A stretch of 37,213 bases of DNA from positions 1-37,213 of the forward strand of contig JAOPXO010000180.1 of assembly GCA_025965115.1 (NCBI GenBank). The letters are read 5' to 3'. The notes below the pieces were generated by a model. That model saw nothing but the letters and a program-made list of their open reading frames with translations, was not told the origin of the DNA and ran no database searches. How positions within the stretch are numbered: the first letter of the stretch is position 1; each line of letters opens with the position of its first letter. The stretch is from Aeromicrobium sp. (GTDB taxonomy: Bacteria; Actinomycetota; Actinomycetes; Propionibacteriales; Nocardioidaceae). The position numbers and the translations under genes are program-made. Below, piece after piece: positions 1 through 9,781 of this stretch.

Positions 1-2
1 TA

Positions 3-848
3 CTTGCAGCCGATTCCCACTCGGTCACGGTCGAGCAGCGGGACGGTCGTACGGTCGTCATCCCGCTCGCCTCGGTGGTGACCTGGAAGGCCGTGCCGGA
101 CCGTCCGCTGCGACGCCGCGGCGCTTCCGCGATAGACCCAGCGGAGCTGACCCGCATCACCTCGCGCGGGTGGCCGGCGATCGAGTCCGTGCCGCTCGGC
201 GAATGGGAGCTCCGCGCGTCAGGCGGCTTCACCGGACGCGCCAATTCCGTGGCGGTGCACGGCTCCCCCGACGTCCCGTTCGATGCTGCGCTCGAGCGGG
301 TCAGTGGCTTCTATGCTGAGCGTTCCCTCCCGGCTCTGGCGCAGGTCGTTCTCGGCTCGGCCCGCGATCAGGCGTTCGCGTCTGCCGGTTGGCGGCCGAT
401 GGCGGGCTACTTCGGCGGCGCCGTCGTGCAGGTCGCCGACCTCGAACCGGCGTACGACGCCGACCCCGACGCCCGCATCAGCGCCACGGCAGACGATGAA
501 TGGCTCGACCACTACGGACGCGTCAACGATCCGGTCGCTGCCCGGGCCGTGATGGAGGCGCCGCCGACTGTCGGCTTCGTCTCGATCGGTGCCCCGATGG
601 TCGCGATCGGTCGGGTCGTCGTGACCGGCGAATGGGCCGGCCTCGCGTGCGTCGAGGTCGTGCCAGAGCGTCGGCGGCAGGGACTCGCTCGCCGCATCGT
701 CGACTCCTCACTCGCCTGGGCGGTCGAGCGTGGTGCCGACAAGGCCTATCTGCAGACCATGCGGTCGAATGAGGCTGCGCTCGCGCTCTACGAGGCGTAC
801 GGATTCGTCGATCATCACGACTACCGCTACGTCGAGCCGCCCAGCTAG
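3..848 (+). CDS. GNAT family N-acetyltransferase, 5'-truncated by window edge
   Basis: Frame stays open to position 3 upstream of the listed ATG (LAADSHSVTVEQRDGRTVVIPLASVVTWKAVP...), typical N-terminal extension of actinobacterial GNATs; C-terminal GNAT core VEVVPERRRQGLARRIVDSSLAWAVERGADKAYLQT..NEAALALYEAYGF. Confidence 0.85.
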   Translation, partial: LAADSHSVTVEQRDGRTVVIPLASVVTWKAVPDRPLRRRGASAIDPAELTRITSRGWPAIESVPLGEWELRASGGFTGRANSVAVHGSPDVPFDAALERVSGFYAERSLPALAQVVLGSARDQAFASAGWRPMAGYFGGAVVQVADLEPAYDADPDARISATADDEWLDHYGRVNDPVAARAVMEAPPTVGFVSIGAPMVAIGRVVVTGEWAGLACVEVVPERRRQGLARRIVDSSLAWAVERGADKAYLQTMRSNEAALALYEAYGFVDHHDYRYVEPPS

Positions 849-2992
849 GGCTTCTTGCCACAGATGACGTGGTCGGCCGCTTGGTAGTGCGCCGTCTTGG
901 TCTCGGACTTGACCTTGATGCTGGATCCGGGGCGATAGAAGTAGCGGTAGACGTCGACGTCGAATCCGCCGACCGGATCCTGCGGCACGCACTTGTTGGT
1001 GTCGTCGTACTGCGTGCCCGGCGAGCGGAAGTTTCGCTTGGCCGACAGCCCTGCCTTGATGTCCCACACCTTGGTGCTCCACAGCTCGACGTGCATTTGA
1101 CCGGCCGACGACGCGGTGCCCGGCACGACCCAGGCGCGGATCAGCACGCCGTACTTGGTGGGGTTCTTGAACTGCATGTCGAGGCTGCCCCAATAGACAG
1201 TTGACTCGCGCCCGACCGGATAGCGGCTGATGTAGAACGCATGGGGGTGGTGCTCGACGTCGACCATGCCGCCGAAGAAGCCGGCGTTGTACGTCGTGGT
1301 CGCGACCTGTGAGACGCCGCCGCCGAGCTCCTCGCGGAACACGCCGCCGTTGATGACCGTACCCACCGTGAAGCCGTTGGCCACCGTGCGCTCGCCGACG
1401 GTCTTGTTCATGCTGTACGTCTCCCCCGGCTTGAGGATCGTGCCGTTGATGAGCTGCGCCGCGCGTCCTTGGTTCTGGTTCCGGTAAGGCGCGTAGGGGA
1501 AATCCGTCTCGAAGCTGCTGATCCGCTGGGTGATCTTGAGCGCCTTGGCGTCAGCCGTGGTGAGCAGCGGCTCGACGACCTTGGCCTTGATCGTGACCTT
1601 GCGGTCGTCGCCGGACTTCGCCAACACGGGGAGCAGCTTCTGGGCCATTTCAGCAGGTTGCAGGCCTACTCCCGGCTTGCCCGGGACGACGACCGGCTTG
1701 TTGTTCTCGATGCGCACCGTCGCGTCCACGGCCTTGGTGCCGATGCCCGTGGTGCTGTTCGTCAGCGGGCCGGCCAGCTTCTTGGGATCGATGTATGGGG
1801 TCAGCTTGCCGCTCTCGACGCGTACGACCAGTGCAGGCGCATAGGCCGTGACCGGCAGCGAGACCTTCTTCGCGCCAACCGCGATCGTGACGGGGCCGCT
1901 GACCGCTGGCTTGGCGTACGACGTCATCTCCGCGTCGAGCGCTTCGGCATCGACGGTCGGCTCGACCACGGACGTCGCGACGTGGACCGGCTTGGTGCTG
2001 ACGAGATATGCCGCACGGATTGCACTCGCGGTGTCAGCGCGGCTGACGGTGAGCCCTGGCTTGGGTGCACGGGCCTGCGGCTTGGCCTTCGGGAAGGTGA
2101 TCTGCGGCTCGACGACATCTTTGTTGACCGTCGCGCCGATCGAGCTGATGACGCTCTGCAGCTTCGAGTTGTCGACGTCGAGCGCCGGAGCGGTCTTGTG
2201 CGAGCCGAAGAACAGCCCGACGATGTCAGCGGGCTTCCAGCTCCGTGTGCCACCGGCCTTGTCGATCGTCCGGTCGAGGTTGAGGGCCAGGCCGGCGTCG
2301 GCTGGGGCGATGTGGAACTCGGAGTTGTCGTGGGTGAGCACCAGCGGGTCGGCGGCGTGCGGCGTGAGTGCCTTGTCGACCGCTGCACGGGCCGCGGACG
2401 GCGACATATCGCTGATGTCGACGGGTCCGATCGAGGCGTTGGCGGGCATCCGGGTGCCGGTCACGAAATAGCCTGCGACATACAAGGCCGCAACGACGGC
2501 GACGAGTCCCAGCACTGCGCGCCGACCCTTGTGGGTCTTGGTGGTGTCGCCGTCGTCGCTGGGCGGGGGCGGTTCGTCACCGAGGGGTGGTTCGGCGGCC
2601 CACCCGGGATCGGGGGTGTCCGCGATGGCCGTCTCGAGCGCGGGCTCCGGCTGAGGCTCGGGCGGTGGATCGGGCTCCAGCCGCTCGAGCACTGGTGCCT
2701 CGGCGCTGGCGGGCTCCTCGACGGGATCTGCCTCGGCTTCAGCCTCGGCGTCAACCTCAGCCTGCGGCTCGGCGCCAGGCTCGGCGTCAACCTGCGGCTC
2801 GGCCGCGCCCTCGGCTTCCTCCCGGGCGCCCACCGACGCGACGTCCTCGCTGTCACCGAGGTCGAACTCGACGTCCTCCTCGACGACCAGGCCCGGCTCG
2901 TCCGCGACATGATCTGCGGCGAGATCCGTCTCGGGCACCGGATCAACCGGAGCCTCGTCGGATTTCACGCCGTCATCAGGTTGATCGATCAT
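845..2992 (-). CDS. VanW family protein with putative peptidoglycan-binding domain, acidic E/A/P-rich N-terminus and one TM
   Basis: VanW core (FETDFPYAPYRNQNQGRAAQLINGTILKPGETYSMNKTVGERTVANGFTVGTVINGGVFREELGGGVSQVATTTYNAGFFGG); TM RRAVLGLVAVVAALYVAGYFV. Confidence 0.9.
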   Translation of the reverse strand: MIDQPDDGVKSDEAPVDPVPETDLAADHVADEPGLVVEEDVEFDLGDSEDVASVGAREEAEGAAEPQVDAEPGAEPQAEVDAEAEAEADPVEEPASAEAPVLERLEPDPPPEPQPEPALETAIADTPDPGWAAEPPLGDEPPPPSDDGDTTKTHKGRRAVLGLVAVVAALYVAGYFVTGTRMPANASIGPVDISDMSPSAARAAVDKALTPHAADPLVLTHDNSEFHIAPADAGLALNLDRTIDKAGGTRSWKPADIVGLFFGSHKTAPALDVDNSKLQSVISSIGATVNKDVVEPQITFPKAKPQARAPKPGLTVSRADTASAIRAAYLVSTKPVHVATSVVEPTVDAEALDAEMTSYAKPAVSGPVTIAVGAKKVSLPVTAYAPALVVRVESGKLTPYIDPKKLAGPLTNSTTGIGTKAVDATVRIENNKPVVVPGKPGVGLQPAEMAQKLLPVLAKSGDDRKVTIKAKVVEPLLTTADAKALKITQRISSFETDFPYAPYRNQNQGRAAQLINGTILKPGETYSMNKTVGERTVANGFTVGTVINGGVFREELGGGVSQVATTTYNAGFFGGMVDVEHHPHAFYISRYPVGRESTVYWGSLDMQFKNPTKYGVLIRAWVVPGTASSAGQMHVELWSTKVWDIKAGLSAKRNFRSPGTQYDDTNKCVPQDPVGGFDVDVYRYFYRPGSSIKVKSETKTAHYQAADHVICGKKP

Positions 2993-3522
2993 GCTTTCTC
3001 CCCCAGGACGCTCTTCTCCGACTCCGGTCTTCGGACAATCGTGCCGTAGTGCGAGCGGTAGTACAGCAGCGGATCGTCGACGCCGTCGCGGACGCCGGCA
3101 CCCGTGACTGCGCCGACCAGGATCGTGTGATCGCCACCGTCATGGGTGGCCTCGGTCGTGCACTCCAGCCACGACAACGATTCGTCGAGCAACGCCGCCC
3201 CAGAGGCCTCCCGGTGGTAGGCAACACCCTGCAGCTGGTCGTCGAGCGGACGTCCACGGTTGGCCAACCATGCCGACGCGGCGAGGCCTTCTTCGGCAAG
3301 GATCGACACCGCCCAGAAGCCCGACTCGAGCACCGCCTCGTGGAATCGACTCGTCTTGTGAGAGCACACGAGCACGAGGGGAGGATCGAGCGAGACCGAC
3401 GTGAATGCGCTCGCGGTCATGGCGTGATCGGTGCCGTCAAGGACCGTCGACACGACGGTCACACCGCTGGCGAACCGACTCAACGCGCCGCGAACCGCAC
3501 TGGTCTCCACCGCCGCGGTCAT
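2989..3522 (-). CDS. Flavin reductase family protein (FMN-binding split barrel)
   Basis: MTAAVETSAVRGALSRFASGVTVVSTVLDGTDHAMTASAFTSVSLDPPLVLVCSHKTS; ATGA overlap with the VanW gene. Confidence 0.88.
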   Translation of the reverse strand: MTAAVETSAVRGALSRFASGVTVVSTVLDGTDHAMTASAFTSVSLDPPLVLVCSHKTSRFHEAVLESGFWAVSILAEEGLAASAWLANRGRPLDDQLQGVAYHREASGAALLDESLSWLECTTEATHDGGDHTILVGAVTGAGVRDGVDDPLLYYRSHYGTIVRRPESEKSVLGEKA

Positions 3523-3869
3523 TGCTCAAGACTAGGAGTTCGTACCGCTCCCACCACGATGACCCCCAGGCATCCGGCGATGAACGCCCAGCCCAGCCAG
3601 TCGGTAGTGACGAGATAGCTGTGGCCGGGCGAGTACTGGTACCACAGCTGCAGCCCCGTCAGCGCCGCTGCCCAGCCGAGGCCGAGCCAGGCTCCGCCCA
3701 GACGGGTGACGCCCATCGCCGCTCGCACCACGGCGATCGTGGCACCGAGGACCAGCACCAACCCCCACGGCCACGTGACGCCGTGGGCGTACGCGGCCTG
3801 TCGATGCACGAGGGCGCCGACAAGGCAGAGGTACGCCCCGACGATGACAAGGGCAACGCGTATGAGCAC
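3519..3869 (-). CDS. Small integral membrane protein (116 aa)
   Basis: Several hydrophobic segments; ATGA overlap with the flavin reductase gene; lies directly downstream of mshB. Confidence 0.7.
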   Translation of the reverse strand: MLIRVALVIVGAYLCLVGALVHRQAAYAHGVTWPWGLVLVLGATIAVVRAAMGVTRLGGAWLGLGWAAALTGLQLWYQYSPGHSYLVTTDWLGWAFIAGCLGVIVVGAVRTPSLEQ

Positions 3870-3885
3870 TGGAGTCGGGCAGCCG

Positions 3886-4791
3886 CTAGATTCCGGCGAA
3901 CAGGTCTTCCTCGAAGCCGTTGGCTCCGACTGGTCCGCGTACGCCCTTGGCCAGGCGGTAGAACTCCGTGCCCCACACCTGATTGCCCAGATTGTTCGAG
4001 AGCGCGAAGAACGGGCCGTCGACGGTGATCTGTGTGGCGTGCGCCTTCATGGCCTCCATCTTGGCGTCGGCGTAGTCGTTGGCGTCGACCACGGCGTCGA
4101 GCTCCTCATCGCTGCTGCCCCACGGGATGTTGTCGGGCTCCCAGCCCTCGAATGTCGTGGTGTCGCCGGCCGCGCGAAGCGCGCGGATCCCTTCGCCAAC
4201 CTGCGACTTCGACATCGCCGTCCAGTAGATCTTGGACACGTCCCAGGCCTCGCCGAGCTCGGGCTTGTAGGAGCGTACGGCGGCCAGTGCAACGGCGTAG
4301 GTCGTGACCCGGTGCGCCTGGATGTGATCGGGGTGGCCGTAGTTGCCGAACTCGTCGTACGTCACCACGACCTGCGGCCTGACCTCACGAATGATCTCCA
4401 CCAACAGATTGGCCGCCACGGTCAGATCGGCGTGCCAGAACGTGTCAGGGCGGGTGTCATCGGCGACTGTGGCCGCGCCGTTGTCGTCCCACTTCATGCC
4501 CGAGTCGCGGAAATGACCGGGGCCACCGAGGAAGCGGTGGTCCGTGACACCAAGCACCTTCATCGCGAGGTTGAGCTCCTCGATGCGATGTTCGCCGAGG
4601 GTGTCGTCCCTGTCGGCGGCCAGGTGCGCCAGCTCCGGGATCAGCACCTCGCCCTCCTCGCCCAGCGTGCACGTGACGAGCGTGACCTGCACGCCCTCCG
4701 CGACGTACTTGGCCATCGTGGCGCCGTTGCCGATCGTCTCGTCGTCCGGATGGGCGTGGACCAGCAGGATGCGGCGATCGCTCGAAGTCAT
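3886..4791 (-). CDS. mshB: N-acetyl-1-D-myo-inositol-2-amino-2-deoxy-alpha-D-glucopyranoside deacetylase (mycothiol biosynthesis)
   Basis: PIG-L/LmbE signature AHPDDE; MshB-like VTCTLGEEGEV, LGGPGHFRDSGM, VVVTYDEFGNYGHPDHIQAHRVT, ALSNNL. Confidence 0.88.
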   Translation of the reverse strand: MTSSDRRILLVHAHPDDETIGNGATMAKYVAEGVQVTLVTCTLGEEGEVLIPELAHLAADRDDTLGEHRIEELNLAMKVLGVTDHRFLGGPGHFRDSGMKWDDNGAATVADDTRPDTFWHADLTVAANLLVEIIREVRPQVVVTYDEFGNYGHPDHIQAHRVTTYAVALAAVRSYKPELGEAWDVSKIYWTAMSKSQVGEGIRALRAAGDTTTFEGWEPDNIPWGSSDEELDAVVDANDYADAKMEAMKAHATQITVDGPFFALSNNLGNQVWGTEFYRLAKGVRGPVGANGFEEDLFAGI

Positions 4792-4811
4792 GGCTCAAGG
4801 CTACTGGGGGC

Positions 4812-5954
4812 TCAACCCTCTGGTATTGCTCGCCGGTCGCGCGACCGTTGCTGAGACTCGCGTATCGCCTTCGGGGGCCCTGTCTCGGTCGCCTCGGCCA
4901 CGGTCGGGGATTCCCGAATCTGCACGAGGACGAGCGCGACGTCGTCCCGGATGTGCCCGCCGAGATACTTTCTGAGCGCTTCGACCAAGACCCTCAGGGC
5001 ATCGTCAAGGTCGCCGGTCCCCAGCTGCGCCAGGTGCTGCTCGAGCGGGAAGAACACGTCTTTGCGGTTGCGCGCCTCGACCAGCCCGTCGGTGTAGAAC
5101 AGCAGCCGATCGCCCGGCACGACGGTATGGACGGTCAGCCCGGGATTTGCACCCAGACCCAGCGGTGGCGTCGTCGGGCCGGTGTCCAGCAGCACACCCT
5201 TCGAGCGCCGGATCAGGTACGGCGGGTGGTGGCCGCAATTGGCGAATGTGACATCGTCTTCGCCGAACTCGGCCACCAGGGCGGTGGTGAACTCCTCGTC
5301 CTCGACAACGCGCCCGATCACATCGTCAAGGGCCCGCGCCACGGCGGCGACATCGGGCTCCTTGTAACCGGACTGGCGAAATGCACCCAACGCCGTCGCG
5401 GCCGTTCTGACTGCGTCGAGTCCCTTGCCTCGCACGTCACCGATGATCAGCCGAGTTGCCGACGGGGTCGCCACGAATTCGTACAGATCGCCGCCGACCA
5501 TCGCGTCCTGCGCGGCTGACACGTATCTCACCGCGACGTCGAGCGGACCGATCGAGGCTGGTGGCGGCCGCAGCACGGCCTCCTGGGCGGTCTGGGCGAT
5601 CGCGGTGATGCGGGTGAGTCGCGCTTCACGCCTCCCGCGATTGTGAGCGGACCATACCGCCAGCAAAGCCGTGACCGCGCAGACGATGACTCGGACCGTC
5701 CAGTCGCGGGCGCCGAAGGAGTCATGCCACGCGCCTGCTCCGACGGCGGCCACGATGGAGACGAGAGCCACCACGGCGGTCCGCCGAGTCGTGGTGAACA
5801 TCGACGCGACAATCGCACCGATTGCGTAGGTGCCGGCCAGCTGGACACCGGTCGCCACGTCGATGCCGATCGTGGCCAGGGTCGCGCACAGACCACTGGT
5901 CAGGCCCCAATCCTCTTCGGCCTTCTCGACTGAGGTCGTCCGCGGCGGCCGCAT
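4812..5954 (-). CDS. Membrane PP2C-family (SpoIIE/RsbU-type) serine phosphatase
   Basis: VRYVSAAQDAMVGGDLYEFV...LIIGDVRGKGLDAV...FANCGHHPPYL...DRLLFYTDGLVEARN; start chosen at ATG 5954 because of GGGAGGA RBS (ORF track extends to 6041). Confidence 0.88.
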   Translation of the reverse strand: MRPPRTTSVEKAEEDWGLTSGLCATLATIGIDVATGVQLAGTYAIGAIVASMFTTTRRTAVVALVSIVAAVGAGAWHDSFGARDWTVRVIVCAVTALLAVWSAHNRGRREARLTRITAIAQTAQEAVLRPPPASIGPLDVAVRYVSAAQDAMVGGDLYEFVATPSATRLIIGDVRGKGLDAVRTAATALGAFRQSGYKEPDVAAVARALDDVIGRVVEDEEFTTALVAEFGEDDVTFANCGHHPPYLIRRSKGVLLDTGPTTPPLGLGANPGLTVHTVVPGDRLLFYTDGLVEARNRKDVFFPLEQHLAQLGTGDLDDALRVLVEALRKYLGGHIRDDVALVLVQIRESPTVAEATETGPPKAIRESQQRSRDRRAIPEG

Positions 5955-6004
5955 GCCGGAATCCTCCCAGACAGCGGGCTCAGGCGACATGGTTGGATCA
6001 AGAG

Positions 6005-8098
6005 ATGACCGTGTCCTACCCCCGCCTGGCCGCTCGCACATTGCGATTCACCCTCGGCATACCGCGCAATCTCACGATCTCGCCCGATGGCGGCACGGTC
6101 CGATTCATCCGCACACCTGATGGGGTTACCCGCACGGGTCAGCTGTGGGAGTACGACGTCGCGACAGCGACCGAGACCCTGCTCGTCGACCCGGACGCCC
6201 TGCTGGGCGAGGCCGGTGAGGAGCTGTCCGCGGAGGAGCGATCCCGCCGTGAGCGCAGTCGCGAATCGGCCGCCGGAGTCGTGGCCTACGACGAGGACGA
6301 CACCGGTCGCTGGGCCTGCTTGGCACTGTCGGGCCAGCTCTGGTCCGTGCACCTCGGCGTCAAGGCCGTGCACTCCTTGCCGAGCGTCGGGGCAGTCATC
6401 GATCCCCGCCTCGACCCCACCGGCCGGCTGATCGCCTACGCCTCCGGGAGCGCGCTCCGGGTGATTGGTGTGGATGGGAAGGGCGAGCGCGCGCTGGTCT
6501 CCGCCGAGTCCGACACCGAGGTATGGGGTCAGGCCGAGTTCATCGCGGCCGAGGAGATGGACCGCTTCCGCGGCTTCTGGTGGGCGCCCGATGGTCAGTC
6601 GTTGCTGGTCGAGCGCTTCGACGACGCACCCGTGCAGACGTGGCACATCGCCGACCCCGAGCACCCTGACCGCGAGCCCGTCGCCCGGCACTATCCCGCA
6701 GCCGGCACCCCCAACTCACTCGTCACGTTGTGGCACGTCGACCTCGACGGCAACCGCACCGAGGTCGAGTGGGACCGCGCGGCATACGAATATCTCGGGC
6801 GGGTGACCTGGACCTCGCACGGCGACCCGGTGATCCAGGTGTTGAGCCGCGACCAGCGGTCGTCCCAGATCCTGACCGTCGACGTGGCCTCTGGGCGTAC
6901 GGAGGTGATCCGCGAGCTGACCGACCGTGCCTGGGTCGAACTGTCCTCGGCGCCGAGATTTGCGCCGGGTGGTCGACTCGTCACGGTCGAGGACGTCGAC
7001 GGCTGGCGTCGCGTTGTCGTCGACGGCTCGCCCATCACCCCGGACGAGTGGCAGGTCCGCGGGATCGTCGATGTCTTCGAGGACTGTGTCGTCGCCACCG
7101 CCTCGCACGAGGCCACCGAGGTGCAGGTCGTGCGTTTCGGCCTCGACGGCTCCGTCACCCTGATCACCGAGGGGGCGGCCGTGCACGGCGCGCTGATCGG
7201 CGGCCCGACCACGGTCATCACCCGGTCAGGGCTCGAGAAGGTCGGCACCACGGTGTTCGTGCACCGTGAGGGCGAGGAGCCCGCCGAGATCCGAGTCGTG
7301 GCCGAGCCGGCACCGCACGAACCACGCGTCCAGATGTTGCAGGCCGGCAAGCGCGATCTGCGCACGGCCGTGCTGTTCCCTCGTGATCACCAGCCAGGCT
7401 CGACTCGACTGCCAGTGTTGATGGATCCGTATGGCGGACCTCACGCCCAACGCGTACTCGCCTCCGCCCGCGTGTTTCTCGAGGCCCAGTGGCTGGCTGA
7501 CCAGGGATTCTGCGTCATCGTCTCGGACGGCCGGGGCACCCCGGGGCGTGACTATGACTGGGAGCGTGAAGTGCAGGGCGACTTCGCCGGGGTCACCCTC
7601 GATGACCAGGTCGACGCGCTCGCCGCAGTTGCCGAGCAGTACCCCGACGACATCGACACCACCCGTGTCGGCATCACCGGCTGGTCATATGGCGGCTACC
7701 TCGCCGCGCTGGCCGTGCTCCGACGCCCCGACGTGTTCCACGCGGCGGTCGCTGGCGCACCCGTGACGGAATGGCGGCTCTACGACACCTGCTACACCGA
7801 GCGCTATCTCGGCGATCCCACCACTCAGCCGGACGTTTATGACGCCAACTCGCTGCTGCCCCTGGCGCCTGGCCTCGAACGACCGCTGATGATCATCCAC
7901 GGCCTTGCCGATGACAATGTCGTGGCCGCCCACTCGCTGCGGCTGTCATCCGCCTTGCTCGCGGCGGGCCGGCCGCACACGGTGCTGCCGCTCTCCGGGG
8001 TCACTCACATGACTCCGCAGGAGGTCGTCGCCGAGAACCTCAAGCTGTTGCAGATCGACTTCCTCAAGAACGCCCTCGGCGTCCCGAACGACGCCTAG
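6005..8098 (+). CDS. S9 family peptidase (DPP IV-like beta-propeller plus prolyl oligopeptidase domain)
   Basis: GWSYGGYLAAL nucleophile motif, DPYGGPHAQRV, HGLADDNVVAAHS..., GVTHMT; start at ATG 6005. Confidence 0.9.
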   Translation: MTVSYPRLAARTLRFTLGIPRNLTISPDGGTVRFIRTPDGVTRTGQLWEYDVATATETLLVDPDALLGEAGEELSAEERSRRERSRESAAGVVAYDEDDTGRWACLALSGQLWSVHLGVKAVHSLPSVGAVIDPRLDPTGRLIAYASGSALRVIGVDGKGERALVSAESDTEVWGQAEFIAAEEMDRFRGFWWAPDGQSLLVERFDDAPVQTWHIADPEHPDREPVARHYPAAGTPNSLVTLWHVDLDGNRTEVEWDRAAYEYLGRVTWTSHGDPVIQVLSRDQRSSQILTVDVASGRTEVIRELTDRAWVELSSAPRFAPGGRLVTVEDVDGWRRVVVDGSPITPDEWQVRGIVDVFEDCVVATASHEATEVQVVRFGLDGSVTLITEGAAVHGALIGGPTTVITRSGLEKVGTTVFVHREGEEPAEIRVVAEPAPHEPRVQMLQAGKRDLRTAVLFPRDHQPGSTRLPVLMDPYGGPHAQRVLASARVFLEAQWLADQGFCVIVSDGRGTPGRDYDWEREVQGDFAGVTLDDQVDALAAVAEQYPDDIDTTRVGITGWSYGGYLAALAVLRRPDVFHAAVAGAPVTEWRLYDTCYTERYLGDPTTQPDVYDANSLLPLAPGLERPLMIIHGLADDNVVAAHSLRLSSALLAAGRPHTVLPLSGVTHMTPQEVVAENLKLLQIDFLKNALGVPNDA

Positions 8099-8361
8099 TC
8101 CTTGAGGCGTTTTGGTTCGCCGGGGAGGTTGAGCGGTTCGGCGGGCAGGTGCTCGTCGCCGGGCATCCAGCCGCCGTAGACGTCAACCATCTCGATGACA
8201 CGGTCGTCAAAGGGTTCGACCAGCAGCACCCAGGCGTGGTCGGCGGAATCGTCCTCTCCGGCAAATGCCTCGCGCCGGAGCGTTGTCGCATAGCCCTCGG
8301 CCTCGAGCGCCGTCATCAGCTCGACGGCATCATCATCGGCGTCGAAGTAGATCGCACTCAT
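8095..8361 (-). CDS. Conserved small acidic protein of unknown function (88 aa)
   Basis: ORF MSAIYFDADDDAVELMTALEAEGYATTLRREAFAG...; GGAGG RBS upstream of ATG 8361; listed ORF to 8529 is probably over-extended. Confidence 0.6.
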   Translation of the reverse strand: MSAIYFDADDDAVELMTALEAEGYATTLRREAFAGEDDSADHAWVLLVEPFDDRVIEMVDVYGGWMPGDEHLPAEPLNLPGEPKRLKD

Positions 8362-8500
8362 ACCGCAGCCTCCGTCTATAACCCACGATACGGCGACAGC
8401 GGCATGACCCCGGTCCCATGATTCACTCGCTCGCGCTCGCTCATGGGCGAGAACATATCGCGCTGCGTTGAGCCCGACCAGCAGGCGGCACACTGAACCC

Positions 8501-9748
8501 ATGGCGAAGAACTGGGCAGGCAACATCACCTACTCGGCAACGGAGCTCCGCGAGCCGGAGTCAATCGAGGAGCTGGCCGAAATCGTGGCTGCAGCGCCGG
8601 CCGTTCGGGCCTTGGGCAGCCGTCACTCGTTCAACCGCATCGCCGACACCACTGGCATCCAGATCTCGGTCGTGCGGATGACCGGCGCGGTGGAGATCGA
8701 CACCGGAGCACGTACGGCCAGGGTGCCTGCGGGTCTTCGCTACGGCGAGATCGTGGAGGAGCTCGATCGCCAGGGTTGGGCATTGCGGAATCTTGCTTCT
8801 CTCCCGCACATCTCGATCGCCGGCGCGATCGCCACCGGCACCCACGGCTCAGGCGTCGGAAACGGCAGCCTGGCAACCGCGGTCGCGGGGCTGGAGCTCA
8901 TCACGGCCGAAGGGTCGACCCTGACGAGTCGACGAGACGACACCAACTTCGCCGGCATGGTCGTCTCGCTCGGTTGCCTCGGCGTCGTCACCCACGTGAC
9001 GCTCGACATCGTGCCGACGTACGAGGTGCGCCAAGACGTCTACGATCACCTGAGCTGGGCCGCCCTCGCGGAGAACTTCGACGCCATCACCTCCAGCGCC
9101 TACAGCGTCAGCCTGTTCACCGACTGGTCCGATCACGGCCTCACCGCCTGGCTCAAGTCCCGGGTCGACGACTTCAACGCGCGCCCTGATCTGTTCGGCG
9201 CCACCCCGGCGACGCGACCGCACCACCCACTTCCCGACGGGCCGGGCGAGGTCGCGACGGTTCAACTCGGCGTGCCCGGCCCCTGGTGGGACCGGCTGCC
9301 ACATTTCCAACTCGGCTTCACCCCGAGCAACGGCGAGGAGCTGCAGACCGAATACCTCATGCCCCGCGCTCACGCCCTCGAGGCGATCGAGGCCGTACGC
9401 GCGCTGGCTCCGCGCATGGAACCCCACCTGTTCATCGCCGAGATCCGCACGATCGCCGCCGACGACCTCTGGCTGAGCCCCAGCCACAGCACCGACTGTG
9501 TGGCGTTCCACTTCACCTGGCGCCAGCACTTCCCCGAGGTATCGGCGCTGCTGCCAGACCTCGACTCGGCGCTTGCACCGTTCGGCGCCCGGCCGCACTG
9601 GGGCAAGGTGTTTGAGACCGATCGCGAACGGCTGCTGGTCGCATACCCGCGGTTGAACGACTTCGCGCGCCTCGCCGGCGGCCTCGACCCCGGCCGAAAG
9701 TTCGCCAACGACCTGACGTCGCAATGGCTCGGACGTGTGACGCAATAG
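8501..9748 (+). CDS. FAD-binding oxidoreductase, alditol oxidase / D-arabinono-1,4-lactone oxidase family
   Basis: AVRALGSRHSFNRIADT, LPHISIAGAIATGTHGSGVGNGSLAT, C-terminal HWGKVF..ARLAGGLDPGRKFANDL. Confidence 0.88.
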   Translation: MAKNWAGNITYSATELREPESIEELAEIVAAAPAVRALGSRHSFNRIADTTGIQISVVRMTGAVEIDTGARTARVPAGLRYGEIVEELDRQGWALRNLASLPHISIAGAIATGTHGSGVGNGSLATAVAGLELITAEGSTLTSRRDDTNFAGMVVSLGCLGVVTHVTLDIVPTYEVRQDVYDHLSWAALAENFDAITSSAYSVSLFTDWSDHGLTAWLKSRVDDFNARPDLFGATPATRPHHPLPDGPGEVATVQLGVPGPWWDRLPHFQLGFTPSNGEELQTEYLMPRAHALEAIEAVRALAPRMEPHLFIAEIRTIAADDLWLSPSHSTDCVAFHFTWRQHFPEVSALLPDLDSALAPFGARPHWGKVFETDRERLLVAYPRLNDFARLAGGLDPGRKFANDLTSQWLGRVTQ

Positions 9749-9781
9749 TTGTCGTCGATCCTGTCGTCGCAGTCCGCAGGC

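Noticed and set aside
1469-3049. 526-aa plus-strand ORF overlapping VanW
   Set aside because: Antisense GC-rich ORF without recognisable domain; the minus strand encodes VanW.
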